DNA of 64,000 nucleotides, from assembly GCA_964637185.1 (NCBI GenBank), contig CAZWVB010000002.1, positions 1 through 64,000 of the forward strand. Direction: 5' to 3'. Shown piece by piece: positions 1-7,071 of the stretch. The position numbers and the translations under genes were made by a program. Under the pieces are notes generated by a model, which saw only the letters and a list, made by a program, of their open reading frames with translations, was not told where the DNA came from and made no database searches. The DNA is from CAZSVP01 sp964637185. GTDB lineage: Bacteria; Patescibacteriota; Saccharimonadia; CAILAD01; BJGX01. Numbering within the stretch: position 1 is the stretch's first letter; each line of letters opens with the position of its first letter.

Positions 1-406
<406 letters not shown>

Positions 407-702
407 AGAAGATATTTGCTAGGGGGACAAGCCCCAGGCAATCTTCAAAGAGTTTGTATTAGCAAAAGCTTATACAAGTATTTGGAGTTTTGAAACTAGC
501 AATTTACTTATTGCGAGCACATTTTGCTCTTCAAAGTCATTTCTGGTTATTTATTCGTCATATATGAGATTTTCAATCTACGTGTTTGCCTGCATTTTGC
601 GTATTTAACGCGCAAAAGAAAGCCCTCGAGACTTTCTGTCTTGATATGTCAGTTTCCTTTTGCAGAGATGCTACGCACCTCTTTTGAGGACAAACAAATC
701 TG
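407..702 (-). other. rRNA leader
   Basis: Transcribed spacer between the rRNA promoter and the 16S 5' end; I see no gene in it. Immediately upstream of the mature 5' end a stable hairpin (408-447; arms GAAGA/TCTTC, TTGC/GCAA, GGGG/CCCC) could be a processing stem. A second small hairpin (GAGCA/TGCTC) lies near 523-537. I could not identify a convincing boxA. The 63-codon reading frame at 524-715 on the plus strand has no ribosome binding site and is taken as chance. Confidence 0.6.
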
Positions 703-708
703 GATGCC

Positions 709-737
709 ATTATAATCTGTTTTGCAGATAGAGTCAA
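709..737 (-). promoter_or_regulatory. Consensus sigma70 promoter of the rRNA operon
   Basis: On the minus strand, -35 TTGACT (732-737), 17-nt spacer, -10 TATAAT (709-714). Transcription would begin near 702 and yield a leader of about 295 nt. Near-perfect match, as expected for rRNA. Confidence 0.85.
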
Positions 738-754
738 TAGCACCAAAACGAAGC

Positions 755-791
755 GGGCCGCCAGTAGTCTTGGTAGACATACTGACGGCCC
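755..791 (-). terminator. GC-rich hairpin without U tract, behind the 73-aa gene
   Basis: Arms GGGCCG and CGGCCC with a second pairing of CAGTA/TACTG inside. It sits between the stop of the 73-aa gene and the rRNA promoter. Only a weak T run follows, so termination is inferred from position and stability. Confidence 0.5.
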
Positions 792-817
792 ATGAGATGG
801 ATGTATCTAAGACAGGA

Positions 818-1039
818 TCAGCGCGAACGCGCGCCCGTCTTGTCGCCCGCCTTGCGGGAAGCGGTGCCAGGCACCGGCGTGCGCCGACGCTTGGCCGGCT
901 TGTGGTGCCCCGAGTCGATCCGATCCAGCTTGCGCAACGACTTGAGGTCGTTGTGTGCCTTCAGGTGGTCGTACTCGGTCTTCTTGGTGATCTCGCGGCG
1001 TGCAGCGCGCCGCTTGCCACCAGCTGCCTTCTTCCCCAT
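818..1039 (-). CDS. Small, strongly basic hypothetical protein (73 aa)
   Basis: I do not recognise the family. It is a real gene by its excellent ribosome binding site (AAGGAGG five bases before ATG) and by its biased GC-rich codon use. The protein is rich in Lys, Arg and His, begins MGKKAAGGKRR, has no membrane segment, and looks disordered or RNA-binding. It lies directly upstream of the rRNA promoter, in the same direction, separated by a GC-rich hairpin. Base composition is far above its neighbours and resembles the purE-purC block and the 121-aa gene near 50 kb, suggesting shared origin or transfer. A role with rRNA or nucleic acid is only a guess from charge and position. Confidence 0.7.
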   Translation of the reverse strand: MGKKAAGGKRRAARREITKKTEYDHLKAHNDLKSLRKLDRIDSGHHKPAKRRRTPVPGTASRKAGDKTGARSR

Positions 1040-1116
1040 GTTTCCTCCTTGTGGGGATGGATGCGAACTTGAAGCTTAACTACTATAACATAAATGATGC
1101 CATATTGTCAATAGTA

Positions 1117-1947
1117 TTATTTCTTCTTGCCAGCTTTCTTGAGCCAAGCATCTTTGCGAGGATTCTCAACTTGAGTGTTTTTAGATTTCTTTTGAAGTCT
1201 CATAAGCCGATAAATTACTCCAAATATGGCACATAGTATCACAACCACAGCGAGCCAGGCTGCTGCGCTGGTAGAAAAGTAGGCCACTTGCTGACGAATA
1301 CTAAATATAATAAACCCACCGAATAAGGCCACTAGTACAAGTAATCCCAGCCATCGATAGGCAGTGCCGCGAGCTGATTTAGCAAAACCACGCATTACCA
1401 CAATTGAGCAAACAATTACCACTAGTACTGCCAAGACAATTACTCCCATCAACAATCGGAGCTCCATAGTACCGGCGAGTGTCCAGGCGGCTTGTAGTTT
1501 GGGACTCAGTGAGTTGATTGAGAATACGGCCGCTGTCACCACACCCAGTACGGCACCCGCCATAACTTCATGAGGTTTGTGCCCCAATATCTCTCGTACT
1601 TTGACCGAATCATCAGCACCACGGACTGCACCAGACTTGCCTAGCTCATCAACTATTTGGTTGATAGCCCTAGCCTGCTCGCCAGCTGCTCGCCGCACTC
1701 CAAAGCTATCGTACATCACTATAGCAGCTAATATTGCCGTGACCCCAAATATAGGGCTATCTGCGCCTGCGTTGAAAAGCGCATAAGCGGCCAAGCTGCA
1801 GACTACCGCAGAATGCACGCTAGGCATACCTCCACTAGCATATAGATAGCGCAGGTCTGCTTCGCCACGAATCAAGGCAATCGTAAATTTTAGAAGCTGG
1901 GCGATAGCCCAAGCTATAAGCGGCACATACAAATAGGGCGTGATCAC
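1117..1947 (-). CDS. Divergent PAP2 / DUF212 family membrane protein
   Basis: 276-residue integral membrane protein starting at a GTG preceded by GAGGAAT. The first 150 residues carry the hallmarks of the YuiD/DUF212 branch of acid phosphatase-vanadium haloperoxidase proteins: GGMPSVHSA near residue 40 and GHKPHEVMAGA near 120, both with the conserved histidine. Such proteins may dephosphorylate a lipid phosphate; substrate unknown. Unusually, about 110 extra residues follow with roughly three more membrane helices and a lysine-rich tail ending KKAGKKK, so it is longer than ordinary family members (about 150 residues). The following gene on the strand is the 73-aa basic protein. Confidence 0.8.
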   Translation of the reverse strand: MITPYLYVPLIAWAIAQLLKFTIALIRGEADLRYLYASGGMPSVHSAVVCSLAAYALFNAGADSPIFGVTAILAAIVMYDSFGVRRAAGEQARAINQIVDELGKSGAVRGADDSVKVREILGHKPHEVMAGAVLGVVTAAVFSINSLSPKLQAAWTLAGTMELRLLMGVIVLAVLVVIVCSIVVMRGFAKSARGTAYRWLGLLVLVALFGGFIIFSIRQQVAYFSTSAAAWLAVVVILCAIFGVIYRLMRLQKKSKNTQVENPRKDAWLKKAGKKK

Positions 1948-1985
1948 GTCTTATTCCTCACTCATATATATATGACTATTATACC

Positions 1986-2552
1986 TTAGTCCAAGCTGGA
2001 ACTGAAGACCAGACCGTAGTGATAGCCAGTGATGTGTAGTACACGTTTGAATTTGAGGCCACATTGGGCCAATAGCTGAATAGCTTGCTCCTTACTCATC
2101 CGTCGCTCATGCAATGGACCGACTTTTTCTTGCTGAGTATCCCAATCAATCAATACTACCTCGCTTTGAGGCTTGAGAAACTGCCCGATACTTAGACAAA
2201 AAGCATCGGGATGAAAAGAATTCGAAAGCAAGTTGGTCAATAATACTAGATCCACGCTACCTACCTCTATCGATTTGCCAAGCAATACATCGCCCAGCAA
2301 TACCGGTTTAATATGAGTATGCTCATGTACAGAGCGAACATGTTCGAGTGATTCACTATTGGGTCCAGCAATATACAGAGTTCCTTTGGGGCCGATTAAC
2401 TTGCATGCCGCACGATGAAAATAACCTACCGGCATACCTATCTCAAGTATGGTATCGCCTTCACGAATATCCAACTCGGCCAATATTTGTTCAGGACGAG
2501 CAAAGTTGCGTGACAATTGCGACAGTATGTTGTGAGGCAGGCGACTTAGCAT
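1986..2552 (-). CDS. Class I SAM-dependent methyltransferase
   Basis: 188 residues with a Rossmann-type methyltransferase layout: motif I ILEIGMPVGYF near residue 36, acidic strand end IAGPNSES near 62, and a VDLVLLTNLL motif IV-like strand near 105. Motif I is degenerate (EIGMPVG for ExGxGxG), so activity is likely but not certain. Substrate is not predictable. A -10-like TATACT ends 10 nt before the ATG and no ribosome binding site is seen. It precedes the PAP2-like gene by about 40 nt and may be cotranscribed. Confidence 0.75.
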   Translation of the reverse strand: MLSRLPHNILSQLSRNFARPEQILAELDIREGDTILEIGMPVGYFHRAACKLIGPKGTLYIAGPNSESLEHVRSVHEHTHIKPVLLGDVLLGKSIEVGSVDLVLLTNLLSNSFHPDAFCLSIGQFLKPQSEVVLIDWDTQQEKVGPLHERRMSKEQAIQLLAQCGLKFKRVLHITGYHYGLVFSSSLD

Positions 2553-2606
2553 AACTAATACAAGTATAAAGTTAAAACTATGAAGTTGAAAGTACCAAGC
2601 AAAAGT

Positions 2607-4703
2607 CTATTGGCCAGACTTGCGGCTGACTCGATACAGCATGCCCGCAACTAGCAGTGCTAGTAACGACAAGAATGGTATGAAATATGGGTTGCTGGCG
2701 CTACGAGTAGTGCTATGTGTTGGCATTTGAGGCTCAGACTTTGCACCAGCATCACTATTGATGCTACTGGCCTGTTGGCTCATTTGGCCGATGTTTTGGC
2801 TACTGCTTACGATATTTTGCACAACAGCATTTGAGCTAGCTATGTCAGTCCCAGCCTGAGTTGCTGTATTGGTTGATGCATTAGTCATCGGGGTGTTGCC
2901 ATATGGAGTATCAATACCAAAACTACCAAGCCAATCACCAAAAACGTTGATGATAAAAACCCCAAAGAATTTGGACAAACCAAATGTTGAGTTGATGATA
3001 TTACCAACATTGGCTGCTATTTTGGCATCACCACTAGTGGCATCACCAGCTTTGGTATTGCCGCTAACATCAGCGTTGCCGCTACGAGCAGACAGGTTGA
3101 GGTTGTTGTTGATAGTATTTTGGTTGGTATTGTTGAGAGTAGTACTACCTTCAGGTAGGCTTGAGTTGAGCTGATCCGACTGTACCCCACCACCCAACAC
3201 AGCACTTGTAGCACCCTGAGGTGCATCCATTATTAGCCCAAGCCATTTACCAAACACATTGACAAACACTAGTACGGCATTCTCGGCTACTACATTGTGA
3301 CCGGTCAGATTGAGTAAGGTCACCTGACTATTAGCATCGCCGGTCTTGGCACTACCGGCCTGTGTGTTGTTATCAACATTGGCGTTGCCAGACCGCGCGT
3401 CAGTGGTGATATTGTTGGCTATAGTATCGATATTCTGGGTATTGCTGAGCAGATCTCGATTGTGATTCTCTGTAATCTGATTGTTGGAATTACTGCCAGT
3501 GGTATTGATGCTATTGCTGCTGCCACCAGACGGTGCGTTGCTAGCGATGAGACTATTCAAGAAATTCTGTGGTAGCAAAACATCGCCAGTAAAATTACCA
3601 TAAACATTGAGCACCCCAAAGAATGACTGACGAGCCGATATAGCCGAGCCAATCAAATTTAGTAGATTGAGCAGTACATTGGCATTACCTGACTTGGCAT
3701 TGCCCCCCTCAGTGTTACCACTTACACTAGCATCACCACTACGAGCAGCTAGATCAAGATTGTTGTTGATAGTATTGAGATTGGTAGCGTTGATAGTAAC
3801 ATCTCCATTGTTCGTACCATCGATAGTATTGTTACTATTTGAGCCAGTATTACCGATGGAGTTGTTCTGCGATGATCCAGACTTGTTGCTAGCAGAGTTG
3901 ATAGTAGGTAGGTTGAGCATGATATCACCATTGAGATCGCCATAAACGTTTTTGACAAAGCTCATCAGCTGGCCACCTGACAAATCCCAGGCCGAGCGAA
4001 GCAAGTTGAGGATATTGGCCAATGTGTTGGCATCGCCAGTGGTAGCATCGCTGGCTTTGGTATTGCCATTGACCGATGCGTTGCCGCTCAACGAATTCAT
4101 ATTGAAGTAATTGGCAACTTCTGTTCGGGAGAATAGATCAAAAAAACCATTGCTGTTGTTGAGAACAGTAGACTGATTGTTGGAGCCTGGACCGGTGTTG
4201 TTGATGCTGGCTTTACTGCTCGGCTGTGCCAAGCCCAATGCATCTACAGCTTGTTTGCTCAATACTACCGGAGTAGCAACATATCGACCAGTACTTGCAT
4301 CATAAGTCCACTGCTGTGAACTCCAGGTACCCGTGGCTGGGTCAAAAAAGTAATCAGGCACGTCTTTGGGCCTACTCTGATGAGTTGTCGGATCCCATAT
4401 ATAGTGATCGTTTTCCCAGTTGCCAGTGTCTTTGTTGTAAGTATAAGTTGAAGCCGAATCACCAGTTGGCTTTTGAGGGCCTGGGTCTACAGTAGGGCCG
4501 GGATCAGTGGTCGGGCCAATTGGCGGTGTTTGCGGCTCAGCCGGTGTAGTTGTTGCAGTTTGTTGAGAAGCGTCAGTAGAGTCTTCAGCTGCCAATGCGA
4601 CAAGTGGACTAGAAAGAATTAGCGAGAGTGCCAAAACCAAGCTCAGTAGCGATTGAGCCAATTTACGGAGTTTGTTGCTGATAGTGTTGCTTGGTATGTT
4701 CAT
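2607..4703 (-). CDS. Large repeat-rich surface protein, membrane-anchored
   Basis: About 698 residues from an ATG at 4703, chosen over an upstream in-frame ATG because the signal peptide follows it. A hydrophobic export signal ending near ALAAE opens the protein. A Pro/Thr linker and a Trp/Tyr-rich region come next, then about four modules of roughly 115 residues. Each has a TGSNSNN-like start, N-rich turns, a GNAxVxxNT segment, and an NVYG or NVFG core. The C terminus has MPTHS, one membrane helix and RVSRKSGQ, like a cell-wall sorting tail with a degenerate LPxTG. The module is shared with the next two upstream genes. Likely a beta-solenoid or amyloid-like surface layer component; function unproven. 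Confidence 0.8.
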   Translation of the reverse strand: MNIPSNTISNKLRKLAQSLLSLVLALSLILSSPLVALAAEDSTDASQQTATTTPAEPQTPPIGPTTDPGPTVDPGPQKPTGDSASTYTYNKDTGNWENDHYIWDPTTHQSRPKDVPDYFFDPATGTWSSQQWTYDASTGRYVATPVVLSKQAVDALGLAQPSSKASINNTGPGSNNQSTVLNNSNGFFDLFSRTEVANYFNMNSLSGNASVNGNTKASDATTGDANTLANILNLLRSAWDLSGGQLMSFVKNVYGDLNGDIMLNLPTINSASNKSGSSQNNSIGNTGSNSNNTIDGTNNGDVTINATNLNTINNNLDLAARSGDASVSGNTEGGNAKSGNANVLLNLLNLIGSAISARQSFFGVLNVYGNFTGDVLLPQNFLNSLIASNAPSGGSSNSINTTGSNSNNQITENHNRDLLSNTQNIDTIANNITTDARSGNANVDNNTQAGSAKTGDANSQVTLLNLTGHNVVAENAVLVFVNVFGKWLGLIMDAPQGATSAVLGGGVQSDQLNSSLPEGSTTLNNTNQNTINNNLNLSARSGNADVSGNTKAGDATSGDAKIAANVGNIINSTFGLSKFFGVFIINVFGDWLGSFGIDTPYGNTPMTNASTNTATQAGTDIASSNAVVQNIVSSSQNIGQMSQQASSINSDAGAKSEPQMPTHSTTRSASNPYFIPFLSLLALLVAGMLYRVSRKSGQ

Positions 4704-4778
4704 AATATTTTCCCTCTCATTGGATAATTGCTGGCGCCTGTCCGCCAAAAACGGACGAGGCTGCCACACATACTAGTA

Positions 4779-5351
4779 CTAGTTAGAAACTGATACTGAA
4801 GTAGTGCTGGAGTTGCTGTTGGTGACGCTACCACTGACGGCTGAGCCGGCTGTAGTGTTGTTGTTCACATGAGCATTACCAGTAGTACCGGTCTGACTGT
4901 TGGTGTTAGTTACGGTCACAACATTGTTGTTGGTGACAACGCTGTTAACAGCGTTTGTAAAGAACACTTGGTTGTTCGAGTTAGGACCAGTAACTGAGAT
5001 AGTCGAGCTGTTGTTGCCCAAGACAGGCAGTACCAAACCACCACCAACATTGCTGAAAGCAAAGCTGGTAGAGCTGGAAGCGCTGTTGGTAACATTGCCA
5101 CTCATGGCTGAACCGCCAGTAGTGTTGTTGTTGACCTGAGCATTACCAGTAGTACCACTTTGAGCATTGGCGTTGGTAGCAACACCAGTGTTGTTGTTGG
5201 TACGGGTAGATGTCCAAGTGTTGTTCTCGGTTACTTGGTTGTTGCTGCTAGGACCAGTAGTACCGATCACAGCAGAACTAGCCGAGACTACACCGGCAGT
5301 CATACCTAGGCTGGCAACTGCAACAGCTGCATAACGTAGTGCTTTTTTCAT
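4779..5351 (-). CDS. Secreted two-module Asn/Gly repeat protein
   Basis: 190 residues from the ATG at 5351, which has a strong AGGAGGTG nine bases upstream; an in-frame ATG seven codons earlier has no such site. Signal peptide MKKALRYAAVAVASLG to about VSASS. The mature protein is just two tandem modules of about 70 residues, each with TGPxSNNQV, NNN turns, TGTTGNAxVNNNT and SG(N/S)VTN. It ends in SVSVSN with no anchor, so it should be released. The pattern of evenly spaced Asn/Gln/Gly turns recalls curlin-type subunits, but no homology to CsgA is claimed. Flanked by genes with one and about four related modules. Confidence 0.8.
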   Translation of the reverse strand: MKKALRYAAVAVASLGMTAGVVSASSAVIGTTGPSSNNQVTENNTWTSTRTNNNTGVATNANAQSGTTGNAQVNNNTTGGSAMSGNVTNSASSSTSFAFSNVGGGLVLPVLGNNSSTISVTGPNSNNQVFFTNAVNSVVTNNNVVTVTNTNSQTGTTGNAHVNNNTTAGSAVSGSVTNSNSSTTSVSVSN

Positions 5352-5385
5352 AGGTTTTTCACCTCCTATCATTAGTTATTTTCTT

Positions 5386-5446
5386 GGGCTTTCTCGAGCC
5401 CATCTCGGAGTAGCTGACTGCTCCGGGATGGACCCACGAAGGGTCC
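5386..5446 (-). promoter_or_regulatory. Three consecutive intergenic hairpins
   Basis: Between the 195-aa and 190-aa surface genes lie three adjoining stem-loops: 5386-5401 (GGGCT/AGCCC type), 5401-5430 (CATCTCGGAG with CTCCGGGATG) and 5430-5446 (GGACCC/GGGTCC). None has a U tract. They may stabilise or separate segments of the shared mRNA and so raise expression of the downstream two-module protein; this is inference. Confidence 0.5.
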
Positions 5447-5452
5447 AATAAC

Positions 5453-6040
5453 TTAAGCGATTTGAGAAAGTTTAGTCATGCGTCGGGTCATGAGCCGTCC
5501 ATAGCCATAGGTGCTAGCCAGCGCGATTGCTGCTGCTAGTGCAGTCATGGTCCAACTCCACTGTGGCAAACTCATGGGCGCTTGTCCAAGTACACCCTGG
5601 CGAGCTCGCATCAATGCGTCGAGCAGGCGCAAATCAATGGGGCCCATTGCGCCGGTACGTGGCAAGGTAGCTTCTTGAGCCGCTGCCTGCTGAGCAGCAG
5701 TTGGAGTTACATTTGTGCCACCTCCTTGGCCACCAGTATTATTGATAGCTACGGTGGTAACAAATGAGTTGGTATTGGTCACACTGCCGGAGACTGCATC
5801 GCCTCCCAATGTATTCTCGTTGACTTGTGCATTGCCTGTATTACCGCCTTGCCCATTGCCATTGCTGCCTACAACTGTATCGTTGTTGACGACGCTCTCT
5901 ACATATGAGTTGGTAATGGTTGCGCTATTGTTGCTACCCGCTCCAGTGCCAGTAATTGATGTTGTATCGGCGTGTGCTACGCCAGCGGTTGCCAAACTTA
6001 CCAGCAGGCTGGCAGCGGCGATTAATTGTGCTTTTTTCAT
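5453..6040 (-). CDS. Single-module repeat protein with LPRTG
   Basis: 195 residues. Signal peptide MKKAQLIAAASLLVS to AHA. One copy of the roughly 70-residue module follows (GTGAGSNNS, NNDTVV, GNTGNAQVNENT, SGSVTNTNS), then a Gly/Gln linker and LPRTG at about residue 127. Oddly the membrane helix does not follow at once: an amphipathic stretch of about 30 residues (IDLRLLDALMRAR) intervenes before the helix near 160-180 and the RRMTKL tail. The ATG overlaps the stop of the upstream gene (ATGA) and uses GGAGGA inside it, so translation is coupled. Possibly a cell-wall attachment or nucleating subunit for the related proteins. Confidence 0.8.
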   Translation of the reverse strand: MKKAQLIAAASLLVSLATAGVAHADTTSITGTGAGSNNSATITNSYVESVVNNDTVVGSNGNGQGGNTGNAQVNENTLGGDAVSGSVTNTNSFVTTVAINNTGGQGGGTNVTPTAAQQAAAQEATLPRTGAMGPIDLRLLDALMRARQGVLGQAPMSLPQWSWTMTALAAAIALASTYGYGRLMTRRMTKLSQIA

Positions 6041-6879
6041 ACTAATCCTCCTTCGTTAGTTTGTTGAATTATTTTTTTGTTGCCGAAGCACGAAAAAACC
6101 GAGCCTTGATTTTTAAACAGTCCCGGTTGCATAGAAAGATATTGGAAGTATAACAAAGCTGCAGCATCAGCCAGATCTGCGCGCGCAGCGTGCTGGTAAC
6201 GGGTTTTGCGTAATAGGGAAATACCTACTCCCACCATCAACAGTATCGTGGCCAAACTCAAGCCAATTACCTCAGGTACAGACGTTGATGTTGGTAACGC
6301 TACGAAGATCTCCAATAGGGACCAGCCTTGGCTAGCAACTTGGGAGCCTACATAGGCCATGCCAAATAAAATCATGAGTGGGTTGGAAGTAACCGGTAAT
6401 TGGGGAGTGCTTGGCACTGGGGTATTGGTAGTCAGGGCAGCCGGTGCAGTCAGTGCGATGTCTCCTTGTTGAGCAGTAAGCTGTGTATGCCGTATTGTTG
6501 CCGTATATACTGGCATCTTCACGGCACTGGGATCATCCCGTACTAGACCAGCTGCTGCTGGAGTAGTTGTTACCTGCCCTCGTGCTGCCGCTGGGGTAGT
6601 TGAGACTTCGGCAAGGTTGCCAGAGTCCAATTGGGCTGGCGGCTGGCTATCGTTTTTGGTGTCACCAATCACTACTGATTTTTGTGTATGCTCTTCTACC
6701 GTGGTTGATTCATGGTGTTCAACAACTTCTTTATGAGCCTCTGTGATAGCTCCTTGCTGAGCCTTCTCCATAGGTTCGTTTGATACTTCTGCAGCTGCAC
6801 GGGCACGTGAGGCAGTAGCGCCAAAAGCAACTACCACGGTCAGCAGCAAAAGTACAAAACGAACTGTACGTACACCCAT
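6037..6879 (-). CDS. Secreted Thr/Ala-rich membrane-anchored protein
   Basis: 280 residues; family not recognised. An AGGAG six bases before the ATG and two promoters upstream support it. Residues 1-28 are a signal peptide ending RARAAAE. Then comes a low-complexity region rich in Glu, Thr, Ala and Pro, an LPVTS motif near 175, a hydrophobic segment with VALPTS, and a clear helix near 215-235 followed by LRKTRYQHAARAD and a C-terminal cytoplasmic tail. It heads a run of four surface genes and overlaps the next start by four bases. May be an anchor or partner for the module proteins; inferred from operon position only. Confidence 0.7.
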   Translation of the reverse strand: MGVRTVRFVLLLLTVVVAFGATASRARAAAEVSNEPMEKAQQGAITEAHKEVVEHHESTTVEEHTQKSVVIGDTKNDSQPPAQLDSGNLAEVSTTPAAARGQVTTTPAAAGLVRDDPSAVKMPVYTATIRHTQLTAQQGDIALTAPAALTTNTPVPSTPQLPVTSNPLMILFGMAYVGSQVASQGWSLLEIFVALPTSTSVPEVIGLSLATILLMVGVGISLLRKTRYQHAARADLADAAALLYFQYLSMQPGLFKNQGSVFSCFGNKKIIQQTNEGGLV

Positions 6880-6947
6880 AAATTACTCCTTTTTGCGATT
6901 AACAGTCGGGACTCTCTGCCGCACAGAATTCACTACTGTCTACATAG

Positions 6948-6976
6948 ACTATACAAAGCTCATACAGAAGGTGCAA
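6948..6976 (-). promoter_or_regulatory. Promoter P1 of the surface-protein operon
   Basis: Minus strand: TTGCAC (6971-6976), 17-nt spacer, TATAGT (6948-6953). It lies about 70 nt upstream of the ATG at 6879. Confidence 0.6.
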
Positions 6977-7019
6977 TAAGATTTTTTACTTTTTTGTAGA
7001 TTTTGTGTTTATTTCTGAC

Positions 7020-7048
7020 TTTATACTGCTCAATACATTTAATGTCAA
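7020..7048 (-). promoter_or_regulatory. Promoter P2 of the surface-protein operon
   Basis: Minus strand: TTGACA (7043-7048), 17-nt spacer, TATAAA (7020-7025). Strong consensus, just downstream of the gyrA stop, giving a leader of about 130 nt. Together with P1 it suggests high expression of the surface set. Confidence 0.7.
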
Positions 7049-7071
7049 GCAAGAGCTTTTTATTGCTCAGG

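Noticed and set aside
524..1072. Plus-strand frames over the rRNA leader and the 73-aa gene
   Set aside because: No ribosome binding sites; they cross the rRNA promoter, and the 73-aa frame on the opposite strand has a strong one.
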